Notes under the pieces: generated by a model
The model's database searches: none
What the model saw: only the letters and a program-made list of their open reading frames with translations
What the model was told of the DNA's origin: nothing
Made by a program: the position numbers and the translations under genes
In this document: one piece after another, positions 31,463 to 39,695 of the stretch
How the letters are laid out: every line of letters begins with the position of its first letter
How positions within the stretch are numbered: position 1 is the first letter of the stretch
NCBI GenBank assembly: GCA_019239975.1
Contig: JAFAZE010000088.1
Location: forward strand, 1 to 57,419
DNA length: 57,419 bases
Reading direction: 5' to 3'
Origin: Streptosporangiaceae bacterium
GTDB taxonomy: Bacteria > Actinomycetota > Actinomycetes > Streptosporangiales > Streptosporangiaceae

Positions 31463-31563
31463 GGGGCTGGCCGCTGACGGGTCACCTCTGCACGGCGCCG
31501 CCAGCCGGTCAGAGCGGGGCTGGCCGCCGACAGGCCACCCCTGCACGGCGCCGCCAGCCGGTC
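31463..31563. repeat. Direct repeat, 48 bp, two copies
   Basis: A 48-bp sequence beginning GGGGCTGGCCGCTGACGGG occurs at 31463-31510 and again at 31516-31563 with a few differences (period 53). It occupies the gap between the EamA transporter and the CBM2 gene. I find no gene in 31240-31731. Confidence 0.75.
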
Positions 31564-31690
31564 TCGGTCCTTGCGGCCATGTAGCTTTCAGCTCGCCGGC
31601 AGCCAGGCGGAAAAGGGTTTCCCACGTCGCGAGGCGGTCACGCGCGGCGGGCGGCGCCCTCCGTTGACGGGCACCGCGGCGACCTTTGAG

Positions 31691-31704
31691 TGTTAGCGCT
31701 AACA
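31691..31704. promoter_or_regulatory. Perfect LacI-family-type operator
   Basis: TGTTAGCGCTAACA is a perfect 14-bp palindrome with the central CGCG-like GCGC core of LacI/GalR operators. It lies 27 bp upstream of the ATG of the CBM2-kelch gene, where a bound repressor would block transcription or elongation. Actinobacterial polysaccharide-degradation genes are commonly controlled this way. The regulator is not in the window. Confidence 0.65.
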
Positions 31705-31731
31705 AATCCCGCAACACAGTGAGGTGTCGTG

Positions 31732-33642
31732 ATGGCCGCAAAGTTCTCCCGCGGGTCCGCCAGCCGTGCCCTGGCGGTGGCCGCCGGGGCGGCGCTGGGT
31801 TTGAGCGTCCTGGCCGCGGCCGGGGTTCCTGCCCGCGCCGCCACCGGGTGCCAGGCCAGCTACGCCATCGTCAGCCAGTGGCCGGGCGGCTTCACCGCCA
31901 GCGTGTCAATCACCAACCTCGGCAGCGCGGTCACCTCATGGACCGCCGCCTGGGCGTTTCCCGGGAACCAGCAGATCACCCAGATCTGGAACGCCACCGA
32001 CACCCAGTCCGGGCAGAACGTCACGGCCGCCAACGCCGGCTACGACGGCTCCGTCGCCACCGGCTCGTCCGTCACCTTCGGTTTCAACGGCTCCTACTCC
32101 GGCACCAACGCGGTTCCCGCGCAGCTCTCCTTCAACGGCACTGTGTGCACCGGGAGCGTGGTTACCCCGCCGCCGAGCCCCACCCCGACCCCGACGCCCA
32201 CCCCAACACCGACGCCCACACCAACACCGACGCCCACACCAACACCGACCCCGACCCCGACGCCCACGCCGACCCCCGCTCAGGGGACATGGGTGGCGGC
32301 GCCGGTGAACCCGTACAGCGGGGGCGCGGCCACGTTCCTCTGGCTGCTGACGGACGGAACGGTGCTGTCCAACGGCTCCAGCCTGAACCAGTGGGTCAGG
32401 CTGGTACCCGACGCGCACGGCAGCTACGCCGACGGGACCTGGCAGTCGCTGGCCGCGAGCCCGTACGCGATGGGAGCGGCGCAGGACCACATCCTCCCGG
32501 ACGGGCGCTTCTACCAGGCGGGCGGCGAATACATCTACGCCTATCCCCCGGGCAGCTCGGCGAGCGACCACAACGCCGTCCAGCTGTACGACCCGGTGAC
32601 CAACACGTGGACCCTCGGCCAGCCGGGCCTCTACGGCAACCTGTACGACAGCGGCAGCGCGACGCTGGCAAATGGCAGCATCGTGTCCAGCGACATCTCC
32701 GCCGCGCAGACGCAGATCTTCAGTCCCGCCACCAACTCCTGGACCGCCGCGGGCTCGCGGCCGGCTCCCTCCGGTGAGGACGGCTGGGTCACGCTGCCCG
32801 ATGGGTCCGTGGTCTCGATGAGCGCCGGCGGCCAGTACCGGTACAACCCCGCCAGCAAGACGTGGATCACGCTTCCCGCGGCGCCGCCGGTCTACCAGAA
32901 CGGCAGCATCGACCCGGCCATGACCACGCTGATGTACAACGGCAAGATCCTGGTCATGGGCGGCAACGGCTCGGCGGTGTACACCCCCGGCGCCACGCCC
33001 AGCGCGCCCGGGAGCTGGGCGCAGAGACCCGGCATGCCGCAGGGCAGCTACGTCGATGATTCCTACGCCGATCCCGAGCCGAACGGGAAGGTGATGTTCG
33101 ACACCATCCGGTGCTCATGGATCACCAATGCATGCGGATCCGCCTCCGGGCCCGAGGTCGTCGAGTACGACCCGGCCACGAACACGATGACCCCGATCAG
33201 CGAGCCCCCCGACTCCTCCGGCCAGGCGGTGAACTTCATCAACCTGCCAAACGGCCAGGTGCTCGCCGCCGCGGGCAGCCAGGACTGGATCTACACCCCC
33301 GCCGGAGCGCCGCAGGGCGCCTGGCGGCCGGCGGTCACCTCGGTCGGCGCCAACGGCAACGGCTCGTACCATCTCACCGGCACCCAGCTGTCCGGGTTCG
33401 TGTCCACGGGGGAAGACGACTACCAGGATCCGCAGAACTTCCCGGTCGTCTACCTGAAGAACACGGCGGGCGACGTGTACTACGCACGCTCGTACAACTT
33501 CAGCACGATGGCGCCGTCGGCACCGGGTGAGGCCGAGTCCGCCGACTTCACGCTGCCCGCGGGGCTGCCGCACGGGACCTACAGCCTGTACGTGTCGGCG
33601 TGCGGCGTCTCGTCAAGCGCCGGGTACTCGTTCACGTACTGA
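31732..33642 (+). CDS. Secreted CBM2-linker-kelch propeller protein
   Basis: This 636-residue protein has a signal peptide ([19 protein letters not shown], cleavage near ARA). A family 2 carbohydrate-binding module follows at about residues 38-142, with the two end cysteines and surface Trp residues ([15 protein letters not shown]). Next is a Pro-Thr linker of about 40 residues. Kelch-type propeller repeats fill about 185-540 ([42 protein letters not shown]). A C-terminal Ig-like domain resembles that of galactose/glyoxal oxidases. The Tyr-His pair and C-terminal His expected of radical-copper oxidases are not evident, so oxidase activity is doubtful. GAGGT six bases before the ATG sets the start. 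The perfect operator upstream fits carbohydrate control. Confidence 0.88.
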   Translation: MAAKFSRGSASRALAVAAGAALGLSVLAAAGVPARAATGCQASYAIVSQWPGGFTASVSITNLGSAVTSWTAAWAFPGNQQITQIWNATDTQSGQNVTAANAGYDGSVATGSSVTFGFNGSYSGTNAVPAQLSFNGTVCTGSVVTPPPSPTPTPTPTPTPTPTPTPTPTPTPTPTPTPTPTPAQGTWVAAPVNPYSGGAATFLWLLTDGTVLSNGSSLNQWVRLVPDAHGSYADGTWQSLAASPYAMGAAQDHILPDGRFYQAGGEYIYAYPPGSSASDHNAVQLYDPVTNTWTLGQPGLYGNLYDSGSATLANGSIVSSDISAAQTQIFSPATNSWTAAGSRPAPSGEDGWVTLPDGSVVSMSAGGQYRYNPASKTWITLPAAPPVYQNGSIDPAMTTLMYNGKILVMGGNGSAVYTPGATPSAPGSWAQRPGMPQGSYVDDSYADPEPNGKVMFDTIRCSWITNACGSASGPEVVEYDPATNTMTPISEPPDSSGQAVNFINLPNGQVLAAAGSQDWIYTPAGAPQGAWRPAVTSVGANGNGSYHLTGTQLSGFVSTGEDDYQDPQNFPVVYLKNTAGDVYYARSYNFSTMAPSAPGEAESADFTLPAGLPHGTYSLYVSACGVSSSAGYSFTY

Positions 33643-33896
33643 TGACCGCGTTCGCGTTCCCGGGCCTTGGCGGCCACGGATCAGGCCGTCACATCTGGTA
33701 AGTGGCTGGCCTGCCCGCGCGCGGCGCCGGCTGGGTCAGCGTCCAGCCCGGGTGCTGCTTGCAGTTGTGATGATGCCGGTATAGCGGATTATGACTCCAT
33801 TCGCAGAATGGCGGTTGATCTGGGAGAACAGCTGAGGGCCGCCGCAGGTGACGTGGTGCGGACTGAAATGTCGGCGGTGGGTGCTGTGATGACGGT

Positions 33897-33986
33897 ATGC
33901 CTAAGCGTGACGGCAAGAGGCGGCGGCCTGCCGCGGGCACTTGTCTGTTCTGCCGCCTGCGGATCCAGCCGATGACATCGGCATAA
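33897..33986 (+). CDS. Candidate small ORF, 29 residues, cysteine-pair peptide
   Basis: The frame encodes a basic start (MPKRDGKRRRPAAG) and a single C-x-x-C pair (TCLFCRLRI), ending just before the toxin promoter. It has no good ribosome site. Half of a zinc-binding site suggests either a small metal-binding peptide or the stub of a larger gene. Otherwise the 33643-33971 gap shows nothing definite. Confidence 0.25.
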   Translation: MPKRDGKRRRPAAGTCLFCRLRIQPMTSA

Positions 33987-34000
33987 GGAATCGTTATAAT
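33972..34000 (+). promoter_or_regulatory. Strong promoter of the toxin-antitoxin pair, probably leaderless
   Basis: ATGACA (33972-33977) and a perfect TATAAT (33995-34000) are separated by 17 bp. The toxin GTG at 34007 lies exactly where transcription should begin, so the message is probably leaderless. A GAGGAG sequence touches the GTG and is too close to act as a normal ribosome site, in agreement with this. Confidence 0.65.
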
Positions 34001-34006
34001 GAGGAG

Positions 34007-34378
34007 GTGCGCTGGGAGGTCTTGCTCCTGGAGCCGGTCAACGACTGGTTTCTCGCGTTGTGCAAGGACAACCCGCTCACCGCGGACAAGGTTGAGGAGG
34101 CGCTCGACGAGCTGGCGGCCTGTGGCCCGCAGCTTGGCAGGCCGCTGGTCGACCGAATCCATGGCAGCAAGATCCATAATCTCAAGGAGCTCCGGCCCCG
34201 GGTGCCTGGCAACGCCGAGGTGCGGCTGCTTTTCGTGTTCGACCCGGAGCGGGAGGCGATAGTGCTGGTCGCGGGCGACAAGGCGGGGCGCTGGAGCGCG
34301 TGGTATGCGGAGGCGATCCCGCTTGCTGAGGAACGGTACGCCGCTTACCGGCGGGAAGTTGGCGGGGAGGAAGAATGA
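34007..34378 (+). CDS. HigB/Gp49-like mRNA interferase toxin
   Basis: This 123-residue RelE/HigB-superfamily protein reads VRWEVLLLEPVNDWFLAL, then KVEEALDELAACGPQLGRP, KIHNLKELRP and VRLLFVFDPEREAIVLVAGDK, the normal strand-helix order. Such toxins cut mRNA on the ribosome; the basic Lys/Arg cluster is kept. GTG at 34007 coincides with the predicted transcription start. Its stop overlaps the antitoxin ATG (ATGA), giving a toxin-first order as in HigBA and unlike most RelBE systems. Confidence 0.88.
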   Translation: MRWEVLLLEPVNDWFLALCKDNPLTADKVEEALDELAACGPQLGRPLVDRIHGSKIHNLKELRPRVPGNAEVRLLFVFDPEREAIVLVAGDKAGRWSAWYAEAIPLAEERYAAYRREVGGEEE

Positions 34379-34704
34379 AGGCGGTCCGCTGGGAGGACAC
34401 CAAGCGCCAGGTGCGCGAGCTGAACCCGGACTGGGACGCCCCGGAACGGACGGCAGCGCGCGAGCGGAGCCGCGCCGCGCTGCGCGCCGAGCAGCGCGGC
34501 TACCAGCTCGCGCAACTGCGCAAGAACACTGGGCTCACCCAGGCCCAGGTCGCGGCCATGATGGGCGTCTCGCAGGCCCGTGTCTCGCAGATCGAGCACG
34601 GCAAGGTGACGGAGGTGGACGCTATCCGCGGGTACGTCGAGGCCCTCGGCGGGACAGTCGATGTCGTGGCTCGCGTGGGCGACTGGACGGTCAAGGTCGC
34701 GTAA
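34375..34704 (+). CDS. XRE-family antitoxin (HigA-like)
   Basis: This 109-residue protein has a charged N-terminal helix and a Cro/C1-type helix-turn-helix at about residues 45-100: LRKNTGLTQAQVAAMMGVSQ with the recognition helix ARVSQIEHGKV. The end, GYVEALGGTVDVVARVGD, is typical of antitoxins paired with HigB-like toxins. It should bind the toxin and repress the shared promoter. The 4-bp ATGA overlap indicates translational coupling with the toxin gene. Confidence 0.9.
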   Translation: MKAVRWEDTKRQVRELNPDWDAPERTAARERSRAALRAEQRGYQLAQLRKNTGLTQAQVAAMMGVSQARVSQIEHGKVTEVDAIRGYVEALGGTVDVVARVGDWTVKVA

Positions 34705-34777
34705 AGACGAAGACCACAGACGTAGCGTCACCACGTTGAAAGCGGTGCCTACCGGTGGTCGGGACACTACGGTTAGC

Positions 34778-34930
34778 ATGGAGATCGTGGACGGGGGATA
34801 CCTGCCGGTCGTCGTGGGCGTCGCCGTGGTCGGTTACCGCGTGCTCCGCCTGCTGTTCAGCGACGGCACGGCCGGGGATGCTGACTTCTCCGCGCTTCCG
34901 CGGAAAATGCGGGCTCGCCTCTCAGCGGTC
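34778..34930 (+). pseudogene. N-terminal fragment of a DUF2442-like protein
   Basis: From the ATG at 34778 the frame encodes VVGYRVLRLLFSDGTAGDAD, the typical first half of DUF2442 proteins, whose signature is a sheet followed by an FSDG turn. After about 50 codons the sequence leaves the family pattern and reads into the antisense of the DUF72 gene. The C-terminal half is missing. DUF2442 genes are commonly found beside toxin-antitoxin-like partners, so this may be a remnant of a second module next to the HigBA pair. Confidence 0.45.
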
Positions 34931-34957
34931 TGCGCCGTCGGCCTGTCGGCGGGATGG

Positions 34958-35686
34958 TTACTTGTCGAGGAGGGCCCGGAGGGTTCGCGCGTTCCGCACG
35001 GCATTGGCGTTGCCGTCGTTGTTGAAGTAGACGTAAACATCCTGGCCGGCCGCGTTCCATTCGCCGGCGCGGCCGGCCCACCACATCAGGCTGGCATCTG
35101 GGTAGGACCCCGCGTACAGGTGATGATGGTCCGGGCCGTGCATCCGTACGTAGACGAAGTCCGTGGTCGCGCGCAGTATGCACGGCAGGCCCGCGCCACT
35201 CGTCACGCAGTAGGCGGCGCGGTGCCTCTCCAGCAGCGCGAAGATTTCCTCGCTGTGCCAGCTGGGATGCCGGAACTCCACCGCAACCCGCATCCAGTCC
35301 GGGACCAGCTTCAGGAAATAGGCCAGCCGGGCCTCATCGCGCTCATGCGACGGCGCGAGCTGGACCAGCAGCACCGCCCGCTTTTCGCCCAGCTCGTGCC
35401 AGGCCGCCGCGATCCGCTGCAGCCAGGTCTCCGGTGCGTACAGCCGGCGCCCGTGGGTCAGGCCCCGAGGCGCCTTGACCGACAAGCGGAACCCATCGGG
35501 ACATCGCTGCCGCCAGGCACTGAACGCCGATGGCCGGGGCCAGCGGTAGAAGCTGCTGTTGAGCTCGGCGGTGCAGAAGGCAGCCGCATAGCGGGCCAGC
35601 CGGTCACCGGCCGACAGCCCGTGAGGATACAGCTCAGGGTGCCAGTGATCATAGCTCCACCCCGACGTGCCGATCCTGATCACCAC
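34958..35686 (-). CDS. DUF72-family TIM-barrel protein
   Basis: This 242-residue protein has the complete DUF72 pattern. It opens IRIGTSGWSYDHW, then has AAFCTAELNSSFYRWP, FRLSVKAPRGLTHGRR and VAVEFRHPSWHSEEI, and ends with VYVYFNNDGNANAVRNA, the conserved Asn/Asp-rich motif. Function is unsettled; the fold resembles metal-dependent nuclease or isomerase barrels. ATG at 35686 gives the normal length. It is convergent with the toxin-antitoxin region and monocistronic. Confidence 0.92.
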   Translation of the reverse strand: MVIRIGTSGWSYDHWHPELYPHGLSAGDRLARYAAAFCTAELNSSFYRWPRPSAFSAWRQRCPDGFRLSVKAPRGLTHGRRLYAPETWLQRIAAAWHELGEKRAVLLVQLAPSHERDEARLAYFLKLVPDWMRVAVEFRHPSWHSEEIFALLERHRAAYCVTSGAGLPCILRATTDFVYVRMHGPDHHHLYAGSYPDASLMWWAGRAGEWNAAGQDVYVYFNNDGNANAVRNARTLRALLDK

Positions 35687-35742
35687 CGCGGCCCCTCAGC
35701 CGCGGAACTGGCGCGCAACGCCGCGGCGGATGGGCGGTGATC

Positions 35743-36120
35743 TCACGAGCCGGACGTCTTGCCGCCAGGCTCCTGGCCGGCTCCCGGCTGGCTTCCTGAC
35801 GGTACGTCGGCGTCCACCAGCGCAGTGGAGCCGGCTGGACGTACGACCGTGCCGTCAGTTCGCTCCCGCAGGCGTTCGAGCAACTCACCGTCGCCGAGCG
35901 GGATGGTGGCCTCCAGCCGTGCGCTGGCCTGCACCTCGGGCAGATCGATCACGGCATCGACCAGATTCGCCCGGCAGCCCGGGGCCACATGCCCGGATGC
36001 CGGGTGCAGCGACACGCGAGCGGTTCCGCCGGCCTCCTTCGAGGCTGCCACCTCGGCCGCTGCCACCGTTTGATCGCCATCCCTGATTTCGATGTGCCGC
36101 GGAGCATCAGGATTGGTCAT
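35743..36120 (-). CDS. Small acidic protein, unknown function
   Basis: The 125-residue protein starts at ATG 36120 with GGAGAG just upstream. It is acidic and soluble and shows no membrane segment. Residues about 5-95 alternate short strands and helices (IEIRDGDQTVAAAEVA, ARVSLHPASGHVAPG, LVDAVIDLPEVQ); the C-terminal 25 are disordered, rich in Gly, Pro and Ser. No family is recognised. It stands alone between the DUF72 gene and the response-regulator operon. Confidence 0.65.
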   Translation of the reverse strand: MTNPDAPRHIEIRDGDQTVAAAEVAASKEAGGTARVSLHPASGHVAPGCRANLVDAVIDLPEVQASARLEATIPLGDGELLERLRERTDGTVVRPAGSTALVDADVPSGSQPGAGQEPGGKTSGS

Positions 36121-36405
36121 GGCACTCTCCTGCAGATCGCCTGTACTCACCGGACCGGGCACGCCAGGCTGATCTCCCTTGCCTTGGCCCAGCCCCCTGG
36201 GGCCGCCCCGGCGCGCACAGCGGCATTGCTGCGCAGGTCCGGTTACTGCCTTGCCCGGGACGGTGCGGATGAAACAAGCCAGCATCTGATCAAGAACGGC
36301 GGGCTGGCCGTGTCACCCGATCGGGCGTCATGACATTGACGCCCCCGATCGGGAATGCTGACTTATGCGCCAGCAGCCCTGGGGGGGTAGGGTGTCCCGG
36401 GCCAT

Positions 36406-37119
36406 TCACCGGCCTGGGGCACCCTCGCTGGGGAGGTCGCCTCCGGCGCGGGCGAATGACTTGTACGGCAAGATCTCGCCCGGCTTGATCACGCCGTCCT
36501 CGATCGCGCGCGCGAGCAGCGCGTCCTTGCTCGGCGCGGTCCGCCCGGTGGCCGCGTACTTGGCACGCGCGCGGCTGATGTACTGCCGGACCGTGTTCTC
36601 GGTGATCGACATGCGCCGCCCGACCGACGCTTTCGACATGCCCTGGAACCACAGCAGCAGCGCCTGCCGCTCCTGCTCCGACAGCGCCGGCCGGGCCGGG
36701 CGCTGGTCGGCGAGTATCGCCCTTGCCTGCGACCGGGTCACGTACGGCCGGTCGGCGGCAGCCGCCAGCACGGCCTCGACCAGGTGGTCGCGGCCCTCCT
36801 CCTTGGACACGTAGGCGTGCGCGCCGTTGTCCAGCGTCTCCATCACGATCGCCGGATCGCTGTGCCCGGAGAATGCCACCACCCGGTATCCGGCTGCCAC
36901 CAGCCCAGGGATCTGCGTGGTGACCAGCTCGCCGGACAGCTCCAGATCCAGGATGACCACATTGGCCAGCGGCCACGGCACGGCGCGGAGCCCGGTCAGG
37001 TCGCGCGCCGTCCGCACCAGCCGCACCCGCTGGCCGGGGTCGGATCGGATCCAGGACGCCACCCCCTCGGTGACGACCGGGTGGTCTTCGATGATCGCCA
37101 CCGTCACCGGCTGTTCCAT
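36406..37119 (-). CDS. NarL/FixJ-type response regulator
   Basis: This 237-residue protein has a receiver domain (about residues 5-125) with the acidic pair in IIEDHPVV, phospho-acceptor Asp in VVILDLELSGEL and the conserved Lys in YVSKEEG. A LuxR-type helix-turn-helix (about 140-205) contains GMSKASVGRRMSITENTVRQ. The C-terminus is longer than usual. It is the last gene of a three-gene operon with two kinase-like genes, overlapping the one upstream by 16 bp, so its phosphoryl donor is probably the kinase at 38204. Despite the DosR-like sites elsewhere, the receiver sequence does not look like DosR. Confidence 0.92.
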   Translation of the reverse strand: MEQPVTVAIIEDHPVVTEGVASWIRSDPGQRVRLVRTARDLTGLRAVPWPLANVVILDLELSGELVTTQIPGLVAAGYRVVAFSGHSDPAIVMETLDNGAHAYVSKEEGRDHLVEAVLAAAADRPYVTRSQARAILADQRPARPALSEQERQALLLWFQGMSKASVGRRMSITENTVRQYISRARAKYAATGRTAPSKDALLARAIEDGVIKPGEILPYKSFARAGGDLPSEGAPGR

Positions 37120-38207
37120 CGCGCCTCCGCCCAGAGCATGCCGCCGTCTTGCTGCTGTTGGATGGTGACCCCCTCGCCGACCGCGGGCAGCCGGACGGCC
37201 GCGCCGGTATCGGCGACAAAGCTGACGGCGATTTCCGCGGCCACCGCCGCCAGAGTGATCCGCGCCTGGCTGCGCGCGGCAGTGAGAATCGCGATGGCAG
37301 CGTCGGTGATCACCCGCCGGGCCGGGCCGGGCACCTGCGGCAGCAGCCCGGCCGTCTCGATCTCGACGGCAACCCCGCGCCGCTCGGCCACGTCGGCGCT
37401 CGCGTGCAGCTCATGCACCAGCGATCCGGGCACCTCATCGCCCTCGGCCAGCAGCCGGCGCAGCCGGGCCGCCTGGACCGCGCACCTGGTGCGCACCTGC
37501 GCGTCGCCCGGGTCCGCCGTCCCCGCCGCCAGCTCGGCGACCAGCGGGACGGCGCTTTCCTGCAGCGCCAGCCAGCGGGCGTGCCGGGCGGTCCGGATGA
37601 CCTCCGCGATCGCCGCCCGCTCGCGCGCGGCATGCTCACTCCGTGCCGCCGCGGCGGCCTGGCCGGCGGCGGCATCCAGCGCCCTGACCCCGGCGGCGAT
37701 GGCCACCTGGGCGCCGGTCGACCAGGCCAGCACCGCCAGGAACCCAGCCAGGTCGGTGCGGTGCAGCCCGTCCCGCACCTGCACACCCAGGGTGGCCAGG
37801 GCCTCGGCGGCGAGGAACCACGCAAGCTCGGCGAACCGGCGGCGGAGCAGCACGAGGACGCCCGTCCAGCCGGCACTCCCCCACGCCCAGTTGACCGCCA
37901 GCATCTGGCCGGGCGGGCTGGCCGCCGCCGCTGCCGTGCTGGCGGCCAGCGCGGTCACGGCCACCGCCCAGGCCAGGCGCCCGCCGGGCGCTCCGCGCAG
38001 CACCAGGACCGTCCCGACGGTGATCGCCAGCGCCATGACCAGCCACATGGCGCCCTGGAAGGCGAACGAGCCGTAGGCCGACCGGTTGTGCAGCAGCTGC
38101 CCACCCGCTCCGGCGAGATGCCAGCCCGCGACCAGGAAGACCACAGCGACGGTGAAGGCCCGCTGATAGCGACCGGACATCAGCGCCGTCGGCTGCACGA
38201 CGGTCAT
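37104..38207 (-). CDS. Membrane protein resembling a degenerate histidine kinase
   Basis: This 367-residue protein has about five hydrophobic helices in the first 190 residues and then a cytoplasmic helical part (ARERAAIAEVIRTARHARWL, VPLVAELAAGTADPGDAQV) that resembles the dimerisation region of this kinase group. It ends in a worn ATPase-like region with no N-box Asn and no glycine-rich G-box. It therefore should not phosphorylate on its own. It is wedged between the active-looking kinase and the response regulator with 4-bp and 16-bp overlaps. I infer a signalling partner, perhaps forming a heterodimer with the kinase. Confidence 0.8.
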   Translation of the reverse strand: MTVVQPTALMSGRYQRAFTVAVVFLVAGWHLAGAGGQLLHNRSAYGSFAFQGAMWLVMALAITVGTVLVLRGAPGGRLAWAVAVTALAASTAAAAASPPGQMLAVNWAWGSAGWTGVLVLLRRRFAELAWFLAAEALATLGVQVRDGLHRTDLAGFLAVLAWSTGAQVAIAAGVRALDAAAGQAAAAARSEHAARERAAIAEVIRTARHARWLALQESAVPLVAELAAGTADPGDAQVRTRCAVQAARLRRLLAEGDEVPGSLVHELHASADVAERRGVAVEIETAGLLPQVPGPARRVITDAAIAILTAARSQARITLAAVAAEIAVSFVADTGAAVRLPAVGEGVTIQQQQDGGMLWAEARWNSR

Positions 38208-39424
38208 GCCGGCCAGCTCACGGTGACGATCGTGCCCAGGCCGGGACGGCTGGCGATCACGGCACGGCCGCCTACCGCCAGCATCCGCCCGGTGATCGAC
38301 TCGCGGATGCCCCGGCGAGACGGCGGGGTGGCGGCCGGGTCGAACCCCCGGCCGCGGTCAGTGATCTTGACGACCGCCCAGCCCGCGCCGCCGGTGACTG
38401 TCACCTCCGCCTGGCCGGTTCCGGCGTGCCGCCCGACGTTGCGCAGCGCCTCGCCGACGCAGGCGACGAGCTGGTCGGCGACAGGAGACGGCAGCGTAGC
38501 CGGGACGAGCTCCAGCCGCACGGCCAGGTCTTCGACGCTGGCCGCGGCCCGCTCCAGCTTCGGTTTCAGGTCGGTCAGCGGCGCCAGCCCGCCCGGCACG
38601 GCGGGCTCGCCCGCGAGCCCTTGCAGCACGCGCAGGTCCCGGGCCGCCTGCGCGGTCAGCGCCGGGGACGGTTCGGCGAAGGCGCCGGCCGCGGCCATGG
38701 TCAGCGTCGACAAGACGGTGTCGTGCAGCTGGCGGTGCTGCTCTCGCTCGTCAGCGCGCCGCGCCTCCTCGGCGCGGATCCGCCGCTCGGTCTCCAGGCC
38801 GGCGGCGACTATCGCGTCCGCTTGCCGGGCGCCGCCGCGGATCACCGCCACCAGGCCGGCGGCGACGATCGTCTCCACCGCCAGCAGCCACGCATCGGCC
38901 AGGTGGCCGGCGCCGAGCCCATAGGCGATGACCACGATCGCGGCCCCCAGCAGCCCGAGCCACGGCCGCAGCGCGATCTGCAGGATGTAAACCGACGTGC
39001 AGGCCAGCGGGAGCATCCAGGTCGTGTTGTCCCTGATCAGCACGGCTGGAGTTAGGTGCTGCTGCACCAGCGCCAGCGCCGAGACAACCGCGGCGTCGGC
39101 CAGTACCACCGCGGGCGTCAGCTCGGACCGCCGAACCCGCCAGGTGAAGAAGGCTGACCACAAGCACAGCGCAGTCAGCGGCGCGCCCAGCCACCAGCCG
39201 GAGATCTGCTCCGTTGCGGCCAGCACGGCTACCGCGGTGAACAAGACCGTGCCGCCGAGGCGCAGGGCGATCGCATACCAGCCGGCCAGCCGGTGCAAGG
39301 CCTCGTCGGATGGCCCTGTTAACGGCGGGCGACGCGCCGGCCCCCCGCAGCCCGCTGGGAGCTGGAACTGCCCCCCGACGGAATCAGCTGCCGGTTCCAC
39401 CGGACCAGTATGCGACAGGATCAC
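38204..39424 (-). CDS. Sensor histidine kinase (HisKA_3 type)
   Basis: This protein has about 406 residues. Five or six membrane helices lie at residues 55-205 (LFTAVAVLAATEQISGWWLG, LACTSVYILQIALRPWLGLL). A linker helix follows, then the phospho-acceptor in EQHRQLHDTVLSTL and an ATPase domain with N-box GEALRNVGRHA and G-box TDRGRGFDP, both intact. The signal is unknown and there is no sizeable outside domain, so it may sense the membrane. The start is uncertain: GTG 39424 is used; ATG 39529 adds 35 unstructured residues. It heads the three-gene operon and overlaps the next gene by 4 bp. Confidence 0.88.
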   Translation of the reverse strand: MILSHTGPVEPAADSVGGQFQLPAGCGGPARRPPLTGPSDEALHRLAGWYAIALRLGGTVLFTAVAVLAATEQISGWWLGAPLTALCLWSAFFTWRVRRSELTPAVVLADAAVVSALALVQQHLTPAVLIRDNTTWMLPLACTSVYILQIALRPWLGLLGAAIVVIAYGLGAGHLADAWLLAVETIVAAGLVAVIRGGARQADAIVAAGLETERRIRAEEARRADEREQHRQLHDTVLSTLTMAAAGAFAEPSPALTAQAARDLRVLQGLAGEPAVPGGLAPLTDLKPKLERAAASVEDLAVRLELVPATLPSPVADQLVACVGEALRNVGRHAGTGQAEVTVTGGAGWAVVKITDRGRGFDPAATPPSRRGIRESITGRMLAVGGRAVIASRPGLGTIVTVSWPA

Positions 39425-39695
39425 GGCACGGGGACAGTAACGTTCAGCGTCTGGGCCGGGCTGAACGACCCGCGGCTCTTCTTCGGCGTTGAGCGGCAGT
39501 ATCAGGTGGAGATTCACTCCATCCGCCATCGGCGCGACGCCTGCCGCCCCTAGCCTCGGGGAGGCTGCCCGGACAACCGGTGCCGAGCGCGGCGGGCCGC
39601 GCGGACTCGGGCGGCGGTTTCCCGCCCTCCTGCCCGTGACCGGGAATGGTTCCTGAGACATTAGCCAGCGTCCGTTCCGTAGAAAGATCTTGAAT

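Noticed and set aside
32160..32280. A CRISPR-like or satellite array in the CBM2 gene
   Set aside because: The short periodic DNA encodes an in-frame Pro-Thr linker between two domains; there are no spacers.
31732..33642. Annotating the protein as galactose or glyoxal oxidase
   Set aside because: The diagnostic copper and radical residues could not be found, so only the fold is called.
36406..37119. Calling this response regulator DosR
   Set aside because: The receiver sequence and kinase partners do not resemble DosR/DosS, and no haem GAF sensor is present.
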